From Tetrapyrgos nigripes (lineage: Eukaryota; Basidiomycota; Agaricomycetes; Agaricales; Campanellaceae): DNA of 64,000 nt. Of the stretch, positions 1 to 12,300 are shown piece after piece; positions within the stretch are counted from its first letter, which is position 1, and every line of letters starts with the position of its first letter. The notes under the pieces are model-generated. The model was not told where the DNA came from, did no database searches, and saw only the letters and a program-made list of their open reading frames with translations. Where the stretch lies: positions 1 to 64,000 of the forward strand of contig JAACJM010000338.1 of assembly GCA_013368315.1 (NCBI GenBank), given 5' to 3'. Made by a program: the position numbers and the translations under genes.

Positions 1-799
1 TACCAGTGGCTAAGTGCCTGTTTACGGATGACCCTGCCAAGCCATTGATTCAGACACGTTTTTATCTTGGGCTAATACCAAGCTTGACATCGTGGTGCTC
101 TTTCGCTATTCAAGATCGCTATAAATTCCTCACTCACATAGCTAACAGCTGGAATCACTTGGCGATACAGTTAACGTCTCGTATCGGGGTTATATGCAGC
201 GACTTTTCCAAGGGCCGTCTCTCGCTCGTCTGCAATTACTGAAAGTGTGCTAAAGTCTCTGCCTAGACATGTGGGTCGTGTTTTACGTTTAAATTCTTCT
301 CTGTTGCTTACTACAAATCCACCTGCCGTTATGATTGATTGTCACTTTACTGTTTGATTTCTGTTTCTCTTCCAATGAGCTATCGGGCAGATATTCGTTA
401 GTATTTACCTGAGCATTTGTTGTGTAGATAACCAAATTGATTTTTCCTATTCACTGCTTGCAGTCTCTTACTAATGCATCATACATGCTCTTACCTTGCT
501 CTTATTCCAACTCGTATCAGAGACCCACATATGATATCGCTTCATGGTATATTGTGACAGTCGTACTGTCAAAGCATCGCATCTCGAAAGATGAATACTT
601 CATGTACATGTAGAATGCCAACACCGTCAGTACTACGGGTGACCAGATGAGGCAGAAAAACAATTTTGACAAGGCTACTAGATAAGGCTCTAGACCCAAG
701 GGTATTGACAAGCACGAGCACACGAAATGACGATCCTTGTGGTTGATCCATCCTTTTTGTGACATTCCCGCGTCTTTGGGTGGATATCCTTTACAAGAA
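1..799. other. Intergenic, no gene recognised
   Basis: Only short frames without family resemblance occur here. A plus-strand frame at 6-242 starts with ATG but has no recognisable motif. The stretch lies downstream of the minus-strand BTB gene, so it may contain its 3' untranslated region. Confidence 0.4.
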
Positions 800-2143
800 C
801 TACTCCAACGCCCTCTTCCGAACCCCCTCCAATCGAGTGTGCACCCTTTCACACGTTATCTTCAACGCCATGCTACAATAATCGCAGTTCTTTAATACGG
901 GCCTCAATTCCGTGAGTACTGTTTGAAATGTCTCCTCACAAGGCGGTTCGACTGCCATCTTACAGAGAAGTTGAGGATAAAAGACGTGCCATTCCTCGCA
1001 ATGAGCCGCACCTCCTTTGTGTAAGACTATATGAGGATTGTTCAGAACGATGAAGAGAGCCGTACGGAGGGTTTCGCGTTTGCTGAACTGTCGAACGTGA
1101 AGGACAATTGGGTCAGTTGACAAGTACAAGAGTATTCAATTAAGCTCACCCAGGCCCCAAATACCTCTGCCCACGAACCTGAGTCTCTACAGTATTCCTT
1201 TAATGAATCGTATACTTGCTTCGTCGACAGTTTGTGCGTTTCTTGTTCTGCAAGGTCTCGCCACTCGACGTGGCCGATACTATGTGCATAAGCGAAGAAT
1301 TTGCCGGGAGATTCTTTTTAGGGCGAGTCTGGAATCCCGAAAGAGAGATTATTCAGCAAGGATGAAGATTTTTGAAGGGTAACTCACTTCGCTGCTACTT
1401 CTTGCAATCCAGTATAGCCCCATTTAGTGGCGTACATGAAGACATCAAATGGGTGTTCCTTTATGAAGAGTCTACCGAAAAGGCGAAGATGAAAAGATTC
1501 AGGCTGGAAATAATTCAAATAAGCAGATGGAGAAAGTTCCTCACTCAAGAACAACGCAACAAACTCCTGTAGCACAATATATTCGGTATTTCTCTGCCGC
1601 ATTGGCAAATCTCAATAAAAGGTTTGAAGAAATTAATCGGAGGTCAGGCTGAGGTAGATGATGCATGAATCTGAGAAGTAGTCGAATAACGTCTGAGTGT
1701 TCTGGGAGATGAATATCCATGGATTCGTTGGTAGGGTCGAAGACCGAGGGTTTGCCATAAATTTCAGGTGGAGAGTCAGACTTGGAGTTTGCAACATGAT
1801 CAGCATCTGGTGGAGTTGTAGATGCTCCTGGAGTACCGATGCCAGGAGAAGCATCGTTGTCAATCTGGATTACGATTCGTTCAAGAATCGAACTGTAAAC
1901 TTGGAGATTGGACTTATGTGCACCAAAGCGTGTTCCGTCGAAAGAACGGAGGACGATGTCAATAGGCAAGGAGCAATTGTCAGCTGCCAGTCGTGCACAT
2001 GATAATATGAATAGAAGTTCATGGGTAGGCCCGTAGGACATACCTTCGCACTGGGTTACAGTACTACTAGGAGACCCAATGTCAGTCTTGACCTCGGTAT
2101 TGTCCGTTGGAATGATTTGCGAAGTGTCGTTGTCTGAAGACAT
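800..2143 (-). CDS. BTB/POZ domain protein (spliced)
   Basis: This is a member of the large family of BTB-domain proteins of mushroom fungi, presumed protein-interaction adaptors. The first exon (from ATG at 2143) has a Ser/Thr-rich leader, then the BTB core (LPIDIVLRSFDGTRFGAHK and IRLLLRFMHHLPQPDLR), ending in AAEKYRIYCA. The next exon carries the helix HPFDVFMYATKWGYTGLQEVAAK-like segment, and later exons carry the conserved W...W region and a C-terminal part with NPHIVLHKGGAAHCEEW and paired cysteines. The last intron (about 1088-1149) joins cleanly in frame (GAW to FSKRETLR). The two junctions near 1520-1580 and 1320-1390 do not keep frame with the most obvious GT-AG pairs, so either the introns are unusual or the gene has small indels. 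The stop is at 800-802. I am confident of the family and less sure that the gene is intact. Confidence 0.65.
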
Positions 2144-2181
2144 GTGAATGGGTGAAGATGCTGGCAGAGAGATGGTGATGG

Positions 2182-2597
2182 TTACGAGGCCCTTTAGGCC
2201 GAGTTAACTTATGTCGGCCCACTAAACTTTCTCACGGGTTCTAACTGTTACACGCCACCTCAGCGCTCCGAAGTGCCCGAACACTGCCATTTCAGCTGAC
2301 GCTCAACTGACGTCATTCCAGCCTTCCCTCCGCACCAGGCCCACCAACCAGCACGACGCTTCAGACGCGTTTACCTTCCCTCAACAGCCGTCGAAAGTCA
2401 TCAAGAGCCGCTCTCTGAGACTCTGAATCACTATGGCTACCTCTAATCCAAGGTCATTTAAAGGCACCGTTACATTAAATGGTACAGTATTGGGCTCTAT
2501 CTAATTAAAAGAATTTTTTACTGCATATGAAACCAGTTTACTTAAACAGGCCTCGTAATTTGCCATGCGAAGCAGTGGCACCTTTCCCCAGTTTACA
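2182..2597 (+). mobile_element. Short non-autonomous repeat ending in a GGCCTCGTA hairpin (copy A)
   Basis: This segment begins TTACGAGGC and ends with GCCTCGTAA followed by a GC-rich hairpin (GCCAT-GCGAAGC-AGTGGC) and CCCCAGTTTA. A second copy with the same start and end lies at 47029-47506. Both share internal blocks such as CACGGGTTC and GACGTCATTC, although the middles differ. The 9-bp ends are inverted repeats of each other. A hairpin near one end and short asymmetric terminal inverted repeats are known from Helitron2/Helentron-type elements, and a similar hairpin lies just past the Helitron genes at 56.3 kb. I infer a non-autonomous Helitron-like element. It sits about 40 bases upstream of the BTB start codon and so probably within its promoter. 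Confidence 0.45.
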
Positions 2598-3265
2598 CAC
2601 TCTTTCCCAATCTGTATCTTTGGCATTAAAGCAGGATAGATAGATACCTGCCAAGTGGCCCCTTCAGGACCCGGCAGAGTGGCATAGCATAGTCACCATA
2701 TGTCTGGTGTTACAAGGGCGAGGCAGTCCCCCTACAGCATCAGCAAATGCGGGTTTTTACTCACGGGCTTGCAGGGGCTTGCCAAGCTCTTTCCTCAAGT
2801 ATTTTAGGCTTCCCTCCATTTCTTTACCTAGATTGGGTACTGATACACTATATAGAGACCTTATTTGTGATTTACATTTGTGTTTTGAGAAATGGTAAGT
2901 AGTTGCCCTTTGTATGTAGCTTTTGAAGGATTTTCTGAAAAACACACAGGTGATGATGACGACAAGCATAATATACAGAAGGACCATTTCAGACTATGTA
3001 AATGGAGTGTATAGACTTGGTTCAGGTCAATGTGTAAGGTCCATAGCAAAGAGGAATGCCCTATGTACAGTCTAGTCAAAAGAACGCGCAGACTCATGAA
3101 CTCACATGGCTTTCAGGTGCTCGTGCAAGTGGCTGCGAGTGCCCGTGAGTGATTTGCTAAAAACCTGATGATGTAGCCGCTCGTAAAGTCTTTCCAAGCC
3201 AAATCACGCACTTACACAGAAGGCGGTAGGGCATTTGTCCTGACAGAACAAGCATGATATCTGTA
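2598..3265. other. Intergenic, no gene recognised
   Basis: Nothing with coding or repeat character was recognised. It lies between the short hairpin-ended repeat and the 3' end of the LINE fragment, and may include the LINE 3' untranslated region, but no poly-A tract is seen. Confidence 0.3.
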
Positions 3266-3494
3266 TTAATTCTCCAAGGTATCAGCTGGAGTGATAAACA
3301 TTGTAGTCTTCACCCAGTGAACTGAGATCTTGTATATATATTTAGCACATAACCCTATAATATCCCAGTCAAATAAAACCTTCTTAAACCAATACAAAGC
3401 AGTATGGTCTGTAAGACTTTCAGGGATTTCCAGCCTTTGGCAGATTTTACTGAGTCTCGCAAAGAATTGCGTAGATTCACAGTATATACATCTG
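3266..3494 (-). pseudogene. LINE reverse transcriptase gene, 3'-terminal part
   Basis: This is the C-terminal end of the non-LTR retrotransposon gene whose larger part lies at 23922-25290. If the gypsy element, the foldback element and one copy of each target duplication are left out, the minus-strand frame continues from ...VETPEHAAL directly into QCVADVYTVNLRNSL here, restoring the fourth ligand of the C-X2-C...H-X4-C zinc motif. After roughly 25 codons the plausible frame shifts to one reading ESLTDHTALYWFKKVL and GLCAKYIYKI, which resembles the usual C-terminal 'lAkyvy' segment of fungal LINEs. The stop is at 3266. The assignment rests on frame continuity and weak family resemblance. Confidence 0.55.
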
Positions 3495-3499
3495 CTACA

Positions 3500-4015
3500 T
3501 GTCATGAATCGCTCCCCGCCTATTCATTTCCTTTCTATTCTTCTCCCTTTACTACCTATTTCCCACTTTATTTACTTTTAACCCCATAAACATCAACCAT
3601 TTCCCATCATCATCTATAGTTACCATCTCTACAGATCTATGACTCACACTCTTATTTCCTCCGCTTCCTATCTCCACGGACATTCTCACTGTCAATCATT
3701 CCTTATGATCCAGTACCTTCATCTATCCATATTTAACTCATTACTCTCTCGCCCTTGACGTTTCCACATGATACCGTCTATTATTACTTACTCTTTCCCA
3801 TCTGTTCACATTTTACTTATATACCTGTGATCTTTGTAACCTATTCCTTAGTTCGTTCACTTCGTCTCTGCTCCATACTATTACTACGCAGTGTAGAGCC
3901 TAGTCAGCTTACTACCTCACCTCTCTATCTCTCTTTCTCAAATCTACTCTCTTGCAACTGGTCTTCTCGTATTGTGTGACTTGGGTGGTTACTAAGTGTA
4001 TCGACAACCTTGACA
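3500..4015 (+). repeat. 5' long terminal repeat of the gypsy element
   Basis: The 516-bp repeat matches 22813-23345. It starts TGTCATGAATCGC and ends CAACCTTGACA, giving the 5-base inverted ends TGTCA/TGACA. It differs from the 3' copy at 3518, 3612, 3662, 3776, 3869 and 3875, all transitions at CpG positions, and lacks 17 bp of a CT-rich run. The strand rich in C and T is the sense strand. Confidence 0.95.
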
Positions 4016-5034
4016 CTTGAACGAACTCCCATACACCCACCTCACTAAATTGAGTCTTTCCCTTGACTACCCCGTCTATCACTATTTCTCAAAAACAATC
4101 CTCTTTTCCACAAGCGTATTTGTTACAACAACTGTTTCCCCTTTTTCATAAACTCCTTTCACCCTGTCTGCTCCATTCTCCCAAATTCACTTTGAACCCG
4201 CTGTAACCCCTTCTGACTACGAACGGGTTCCATTTCCCTTCCTCTTTACATCCTACACACCGAATACTGGGTCTCCCACGGAAGAAACATACGAGCGAAT
4301 CCTTGGAGTTTCGACCGACACTTCATTTGCACAAGACGTTGGGTGTGGAAACTTATCTCAGGTGACGTAGTCCTCTCGACATTTTCATACATAACAGTGA
4401 AAGAGGACTTCAATACAGGAGAAACCGTGGTTCAGATTAGAGGACCCCTATTCCTCAGAGAACACGTCGACTACTCTCTATCATCACCTTCCCCCGATTA
4501 CGGGCTACCCTCCTCCTTTATCCTAGGACCCAATTACCTGGCTTAAAGAAGAATTAGTATATGACCAGTCGACGATCCGCATCTGCAGACCTGAACCTCC
4601 ACTGCGCTGACGACCACACATATTTCACCCTGCATCAGTCTGAGACGCCGCATACTTTGCCGAAAACAGTGACAATCCTTGGATTCCATGCACCGTACAA
4701 CCTGCCTAAATAGATATAACATTCAGCGACTTGCCGTCGAAGAGATCCCGAGTGGGCTGCACGTTATAACCCAGCTCCAAGAACTTGCAATTCGAAAAGC
4801 ACATCCGAAACCTAATCCCGAAACCGAATCAGAACAAGGAACCTCTACACCTGTCAACTAGCCTTCTGAATCTAACCCAGCACCACAAACACTTTCCAAT
4901 AACCTGCCAGAACCAGACAACCCCACCTTCCCCATTCTTCTCCCACCATTCCGTCTGCCGAAGGACCATCCATAGCCCCTCGTCGACCTCCTACACCTCC
5001 TTCTCCAAATCCGTCAGATCCAAACGACTCAATC
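4016..5034 (+). other. Gypsy leader between 5' LTR and gag ATG
   Basis: About 1 kb separates the LTR from the gag start. The bases after the LTR (CTTGAACGAACTCCC) do not match a tRNA primer site I can recognise. The last ~100 bases are open in the gag frame and proline-rich (for example RRPPTPPSPNPSDPNDSI just before the ATG at 5035), so Gag may start further upstream or this may be a remnant of a longer Gag leader. Confidence 0.5.
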
Positions 5035-6080
5035 ATGGCTGATACACCTCCTATCGGGTCGAACGGTACTTCCGAACGAGGAAGAAAACCTGACGCCTTC
5101 AATGGGGAACGCAACGAGGCAAAACGATGGCTGGCCTTGTTTAATAACTATCTGCGCATGAATAAAAGCAAGTACCCTACTGAGAAAAGTCAGGTCTCGT
5201 TGTTCCTATCATTCTTTATGGGAGAAAAAGGAGGAGATTGGGCAACGCAACGATTAATGGAACGAGATGAAGATGAGGAAGATGAAGCATTGGAAAGTAC
5301 ACCAGAGAAACGTAGATGGATAACCTTGAAACAGATACGTGATAGGTTCAAAAAGGACTTCAGAGCTCTTGCCTCGGACAACAGGCGAGAACAAAGATCA
5401 AGTTCGCTAGGATGAAAGGAACGGATATCAGCAGCTACAACAGCATCTTCAATACATATGGCGAAGAGTCCGACTTCGGAGAAACAGTGCTGTTGGAATT
5501 CTATCAGGATGGATTACCACCCAAACTCCGAGAGGCAGTCAGAAGAATGTACCCAAAGTGGGATGACTTCGAGGAGTACAAAGAAAGAGCTGTAGAGCTC
5601 CATTTAGAATGGTTGAAGGAGCGGGAAAGACAAGGACGCTGGAAAACTACTTCAACATTGAAGAGTAGTCCAGGTCCATCTCAGGGAAGAATGGTAGCAA
5701 GCGTCAATGCGCTTATGAATATGGGACCAGGTGCTAACTCGTCTTTCACTCCATTTCCCAAGCTGACACCTGATGAAAGAGACCGACTCCGAAAACTAGG
5801 AGCATGCTTCGCGTGTAGACAAACTGGACATATGAGCAACGAATGTCCGACATTCCCAAAACCGTCATCTCAAAACACTTCTCGAACTCTCTCTCCTCGT
5901 GCTGTTCGAACAGCTGAAATCGCGTCTTCACCACCAGTAACGGTGGCCCAGACATCTTCATCTCAAGACACGATCAAGGATATTTCCGACATGGTTAATA
6001 GGGTTAAAGGATTAGAAGGGGAAGAAAAGGAACAAGCAACCGTCTATTTAAAAGACATCATGTCTAAATTGGATTTTTAA
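5035..6080 (+). pseudogene. gag: Gypsy gag (nucleocapsid), frameshifted
   Basis: Gag is the structural protein that packages the element RNA. The first part (5035 to about 5400) has the capsid-like segment DAFNGERNEAKRWLALFNNYL. The second part (from about 5390) continues with RMKGTDISSYNSIF and the capsid C-terminal stretch, then a zinc knuckle CFACRQTGHMSNEC (C-X2-C-X4-H-X4-C). The two parts are in different frames: a one-base shift between about 5385 and 5412 brings the first to a TGA. The second part ends with TAA at 6078-6080, where pol is already open in the -1 frame. The length, about 345 codons in total, is normal for a chromovirus Gag. Confidence 0.85.
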
Positions 6081-9036
6081 ATCACTCCTCTGCTACGTCG
6101 TCAGTAGGAGTTGAACAGTATACCGGACAATTAAAGAACAATCGATATAGTGTGTTATACCCCTCTAGTGAGCGAATCTTTCCTTCAGAACTAAGAATGT
6201 CGGCAATCACTCGTAACCAACAGATACCATCAATCACACTCAAAACTGAATTAATCAGCAAAGTTACTGGCAGAAAAATCGATGCAAATGCCCTAATAGA
6301 CAGTGGTGCAGAAGGCATAATCATCAACAGCCGGTTCGCACACGAAAATCAACTCACCCTTCTTCCTATCAAAAACCTGTTCCCAGTACGAAACGTTGAC
6401 GGCTCCGAAAACACTATGGGATGGGTACGAGAATACACCATCCAGAATCTCTGTATCTACTCCCAAGGCCACAGAGCGTACCACGAGGAAAAGGCCGAAT
6501 TTTACGTTACAGACATCGGGGATCACGATATAATCCTCAGCACCGACTGGCTGGAAGAACACAACCCAGAAATAGACTGGTCATTCTCGCGAATAAGCAT
6601 GATCAGATGCCCGGAAACGTGTATCATAACGAATCCCCCTATTCTCCATTTAAAAACGAAAACAAAGCCTTCGGAACCCGCAGTCGTCAACCCACAGACC
6701 CACCATAAAGATTACCAAGTCAGATGGGTGGAACCAATTGGACGATTCAAACCAGTTGCCCAATTAAAAATCGTAGGGTGACGCTGTCGGATCCCTATTC
6801 GATCCTTCCATCGAAGTTTCAAAGTAACGGCGATCTTTACTGAAGACAGTTGTGGGAGAGATGTGATCCCAGAACAATGGGAACAAGATGTAATGGAGGA
6901 ACTATTGGGGAACGAGGACGGAGTAACGATGCTGAATGGGGAAACACCAGAGACACCAAACCTGAACATCTGTGCAGGATTCACGAAGGCACAAGAACTT
7001 GCGGAAGCAGCCCAAAACGTCCAAACCGATATACCTCTTAAAGATAAGATTCCTTCACAATATCATCAGTTCTTACGGGTCTTTGACAAACAAACTTCAG
7101 AACGACTACCGAGACAAGGCGAATGGGATCATGCCATCGAACTAAAACCGGACTTTGAACCTCGTCCCTGCAAAACGTATCCTTTATCCCCAAATGAACA
7201 GAAGGAACTCGATGAATTCATCAAGGAGAACCTAGAGAAGGGATACATAAGGCTGTCAAAATCTCCTATGGCAAGTCCCTTCTTCTTTGTAAAAAAGAAA
7301 GACGGAAAACTACGCCCAGTACAGGACTATCGCGCCTTAAACAGAGGGACTATCAAAAACGAATACCCATTACCACTCATATCAGAACTCGTAGACAAAC
7401 TGAAGGGGGCACGGATATTTTCCAAAATCGACCTCAGATGGGGATATAACAATATACGCATAAAGGAAGGAGATGAATGGAAAGCAGTGTTTAAAACCAA
7501 CCGTGGACTTTTCGAACCAATGGTGATGTTTTTCAGTCTTATGAATTCCCCAGCTACATTCCAAGCGATGATGAATACTCTATTCAAGGACCTGATCGAC
7601 TCCGGAAAAGTCGTGATTTATATGGATGACATTCTAATATTCATGGAGTCACTAGAAGAACATCGACACATGGTAAAACAAGTACTCGCACGACTTCAGG
7701 ATAACGATCTGTACGCTAAACTGGAAAAGTGCACTTTCGAAACCAATTCTGTGGAGTTCCTCGGCCTTATCATTTCACACAATACGTTGGCGATGGATCC
7801 AGTCAAGGTCAAAGGCGTGACTAAATGGCCAACCCCATGCAACGTCAAAGATGTACAATCATTCCTTGGCTTCGGAAACTTCTATCGTCGTTTCATACGT
7901 GACTTTTCAAAAATCGCATGACCACTGTTCGATATCACAAAGAAGGATCACCCATGGAAGTGGTCCAATGAAGCCGAAAAGGCCTTTCAGATGCTCAAAG
8001 ATACGTTCACAACTTCTCCGGTCCTCCTCATGCCCGATCATTCTAAGCCATACCGAGTAGAAGTTGATGCGTCAGACTATGCTACAGGAGGTATTTTGCA
8101 ACAACGAGGGCCAGACGATAAATGGCATCCCATAGTCTGTCAAAAGCTCTGTCCGAGACCGAACAGAATTATGACATTCACGATAAAGAACTATTAGCGA
8201 TCATACGCGGACTCGAAGCCTGGCGACACTACCTGGAAGGTGGACCACATACCATCGAAATCTTGACCAATCACGACAACCTCAGATACTTCACCACCGC
8301 TCAGAAACTTAGTTGGCAACAAGCAAGAATGGCCTTGTTTCTGACCAGATTTGATTTCACGCTCACTCACAAACCCGGAAACCTTAACCGAAGTGATCCA
8401 CTCTCTCGAAGATCAGACCATAAAGAGGGGGTTGAGAACAATAACAAAGATAGGGTCTTGCTTGACCCCAAGTTCTTCAGGATTCGAGCAACGAGGCCAG
8501 GAACAGTAACTGCAATCGGAGATCCAGAGTTGAAAAGGCGAATTAAAGAATGTCCGAAAAGGGATGCCGAAGTTGTAAGTACGTTACAAACCATCTTTAA
8601 TAACGGACCGCGCGTGTTGGCAAAAAACCTACAGGAATGGAATTACAAAGACAGAATCATCTTGTTCCGAGGGAAAATTTACGTCCCAAACGACCAACAA
8701 CTCAGACGAGACATTGTCAAAATGCATCATGATAGCCTTACCGCAGGACATCCGGGACGATTCAAAATGTATGAACTCATCAGTAGAGAATTCTGGTGGC
8801 CTGGTATGTCAGTATTTGTTCGAAATTACGTCGAAGGATGCGCTACCTGTCAGTTAACCAAGGCAAATAACCACCCGGCGTACGTACCACTAATTCCAAA
8901 CGAGATACCGGAACGACCCTTTGGCACAATTACAACCGATTTCATCACAGATCTGCCAGAATGTGACGGCTTCAATGCAATTCACGTCACAGTCAATCGT
9001 TCAACAAAAACGGTTGTCATTTCTCCATGTAGAAAG
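6071..9036 (+). pseudogene. pol: Gypsy pol, 5' part: protease, reverse transcriptase, RNase H, integrase N-terminus
   Basis: Pol makes and integrates the DNA copy. Protease: ALIDSGAEG (catalytic DSG) and DHDIILSTDWLEEHNPEIDW. Reverse transcriptase: [19 protein letters not shown] and the catalytic YMDDIL near 7620, then [19 protein letters not shown]. RNase H: DASDYATGGILQQ and ETEQNYDIHDKELLAI. Integrase: the HHCC zinc region (HHDSLTAGHP...CATCQ) and the first catalytic Asp in TTDFITDLPE. The frame is broken by TGA at 6779-6781, TGA at 7919-7921 (between KIA and PLF, where the family has Arg) and a one-base shift near 8135-8150. The frame ends at the codons for CRK (9028-9036), where the KDZ element is inserted. 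The rest lies at 20962-22041. Confidence 0.93.
9028..9036 (+). repeat. Target-site duplication of the KDZ element, left copy
   Basis: TGTAGAAAG here is repeated at 20962-20970. Reading across one copy restores the integrase frame (ISPCRK then EIDSDG), which shows that the duplication was created when the KDZ element inserted. It could also be read as an 8-bp duplication if the first T belongs to the element end; 8 bp is the length known for Zisupton elements. Confidence 0.9.
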
Positions 9037-9083
9037 CACCCCGTGATGTAGATGAATTATAAATCGGTCGGACGAACCCAGGG
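9037..9083 (+). repeat. KDZ left terminal inverted repeat
   Basis: The terminus contains TGATGTAG (9044-9051), AATTATAAATC (9055-9065) and CGGACGAA (9069-9076), matched in reverse complement at the right end. A second subterminal copy, AATTGTAAATCGGTCGGAC, follows at about 9087-9105, so the end has tandem subterminal motifs. Confidence 0.75.
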
Positions 9084-9308
9084 GTATGAATTGTAAATCG
9101 GTCGGACCAGAACCTATCACCCCATCTTGCCTGTGGGGCTTGAAATCTAGGGCTCGCTGTCACTCAAGCCTTGCGCCACTTCCCTTGCTAAGCTCCAAGG
9201 ACTCAAAATAAACAGTTAATTTGCTCAAATTGGACATTTTTTTTGCGGAATATAGTGAATAAGACCGATTTATAAATTACTATTGATTTATACACTGTAG
9301 ATATAGTG

Positions 9309-12300
9309 CTAGCCACTGTTCTCCTCCCCACTCAAACCACCCAGCATGAAGCCATTGTCCTCTTCTTCCTCGTCAAGCTCGTCGTTTTCAATCTCGTCCT
9401 GCCCGTCTGGATCGTTTCCAGTCAAAACCTCGCCTATAATCTCCTCTGCTTCCTCTTCCTCCTGTTCCTCTTCAGCCTTTTCCAGTGACTCATATCCTTC
9501 CCAGCGACTCGCAAATCTATCTCTGAGCATCATCATGACGTTTGCCTGTTTGTAAGCATACGCGGAAATGCCCTCCGCATGCACAGCATCCAAAGCAAGA
9601 GGAGATTTCGTCTGAGAAGCCCACCAGCCTGCTTTCCACCCCAAACCCCTCAGCGTCCGGGCCATTTCTGCCTTGACGAGCCTGACCTCCTCGTTCCATT
9701 GACTTTGGCGAGCGTATGCTTTGCTATACTCCACGCGTATTCCTGAAATTGTTGGCTAAGCATTTGAATTTGTCATTCAAGGAACTAGTGCAGCTTACTG
9801 TCACGCATATGCTCTTCATCCAGCATCTCACCACTGCCCCCTTCCATCCAGATCCAAGATGTCTTCTCATATCCACTTCCCGTCTTCTCTTGAATCCCTT
9901 CTCTGGTCCTCTGTGCCCGGTCTGCTGCCTCTGTTAAGTCATCATCCAGCTTTGCTATTTTCTTTCCTTTTTTCTTCCCTAGCATCTTTTGTACACTCTT
10001 CCATGCACGATCTGCCTCACCCGATATGCAGCGAACATCCGAATCCTTCAATTTTCTCCATGCCATTTTGCTTTTGTCACAACCGTTTGCTTTCAAAACC
10101 GCCTCCCAGGCCCCCTGGTACCAACACTTATGACTCTCCGTCTTCACATCATTCCTAGCAAGCAATGCTCTTGAACGGGTGGGCATTGCTTGATGACGGA
10201 CGTTGGCATCTCTGTAGGTTACCAAACGAGCCCGAATGTGGAGATGATTTCTCAGATGTTCTAGAGAACTTCTCATCTGAGCTTCCCACATACACAGCTC
10301 GATCTCCAACAGACCTTCACGGCATCCCTGCAAATGCCTTTGAGGGGATAGAGCTGAAGGCAGGAGAAGGGGAATGGATTCGGCTTGTTCCTCCAGTGAT
10401 TCGTCTTTATCTTGTCGCACGGCCTCTCGTTCCGCCAACATTTGAAGAGCTGCAGGGGTGTACATTGCTTGAAGAGCTCTGAACCGACCAATACATCGAC
10501 CCAGCCGAATATGACGTTCCACAAAGGCTGTGAGCTCTCTGGAACTGGGTCGAGGATTCTTCTGTATATCCTGTAGTAGTCGGCACCTGTATAAGTACCA
10601 CTAGTCAATGCCTTTTTATCCCCAACATATATATATAGGGTACGCACTGTATTTCTTCAATCTCCAACCCATGTGCAATAAAAGCACTTGGACTAATGCG
10701 ATGAATACCTGGGTTACCAGCCTCCTCTTCCCTCTTCTCGTCCTCCGCCAGTTTAAGACGAACATCGTTCTCTGTCATACCTGTGAAACACGTTTGTCAA
10801 TACAGTACATCAGCCAGAACCCAAATCCAAGTACTCACCCAGCTTCTTCAATTTAAACGGATTCACATCTGTCCGCTTCTTCTCCCAGTCTCTCACCCTC
10901 TGCACCCAATCTTCAGCGTGATCTTGTTGTGCGGCGGTGAACTCTTCAAAAGCCTTTTGTTGTGCATTGCGCTCCGATACTGCATTAAGTAGCCTTTTCT
11001 GAAGTATTCTACCTGTCAAAATAGAGTCAATCACTAATTCAAACCAAAAAAAAATTTTGTTCCTACCTAGAGCTACCGTCTTCTGCCAATTCCAATGATG
11101 GAAATGGTCATCAAGAGTATCATGACGGGTACCCAGACCCATTTCTCGCATGCTTGTTGCCAGTGGCCCCACATTTGCCCATGAGCGCTCTATTCCTTCC
11201 ACATCTGTGCGTCCAATGCCTGGTGTGTAGTTCAGGGAAAAATTGAGCTGGCAAGGGAGGTTATGGCTGTGAATATGAAGTTTAGGGATGACGAAATCCA
11301 TTTTACGGTCTGCAATGTTGACGTGGACCATTTCTGGCATTGTATTCATACGTGTAGCAAGATTCTTATGCCATTGGCAAGCTATATCGTAAGAATTGAC
11401 CAGATGTAGTCGTGGATCGACATGGCACAGAAGAGACCCCCATCCATAATCCATATTTGCATATCTAGAATGACGTCATCAGCATCGGAGATACAACGGA
11501 ATGGATGTAATGAGATAATCATACCTCTCTCCCTTCTGCAAATCGACAGCCCCTGATGCCAGTACCATCTCGTGCCTGGCACAGACACCAATAGCCACAC
11601 CAGTAGCCCCGTATCCCTGAGAATACCGTGTATTCGCGTAATCCAATGCTGCAAGCCCACTGCAAGTGCTCATCTGCCGTCTCAGTCATCAGCCCTCGCC
11701 TACACACTTCAACTCAACCGAGCTCACCTCTTGCTGAGTAGTTACCGTCCTGATGAATTCCCGAAATGGCCGATCCTCTACAAAATAGGCATTGCCTGTT
11801 CCCAAGCCCAGGTCTTTCTCCTCACAAGACACTAGACAACGTTTTAGCTGAAAGCACGCATCAATGGCAATGATGAGCGTGTAAAGGAATCTGGAGAGAT
11901 TGGTGAACTGATATTTTAGCACCATGGGTGAGTAATTAGGGTCTGTTAACTCACTTCTCCCCATCTGACGCGTCCTCCCAGCCTTCTGGTAGATTGATAC
12001 CTGGCTTAGGACATGCGAGGCAGTCCATCGCGCATTCTCCAGGTTTTGTCTCACGGACATACCAACCCTCAGGACAGTTCCCTCTTCCACATCACTTCAA
12101 CATCACCAAATGTCGCCACTGCAGGATCATCCTTCCCAGTACTCGATATCGATCCTGTACCGTGTGTCTTTCAGTTTCTATTGCACGCGTACAACTAATA
12201 GAACTGACCTTTTGGTACAGGATTCCGCCCATACTTGTCATTTTCTCCAAGCCGGCCATGAAGTCATAATTGTTCACCTTGCCGTGTAACGTCATTTTGT

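Noticed and set aside
9309..9488. Plus-strand Leu/Phe/Ser-rich frames
   Set aside because: They are antisense shadows of the acidic C-terminal tail of the KDZ transposase.
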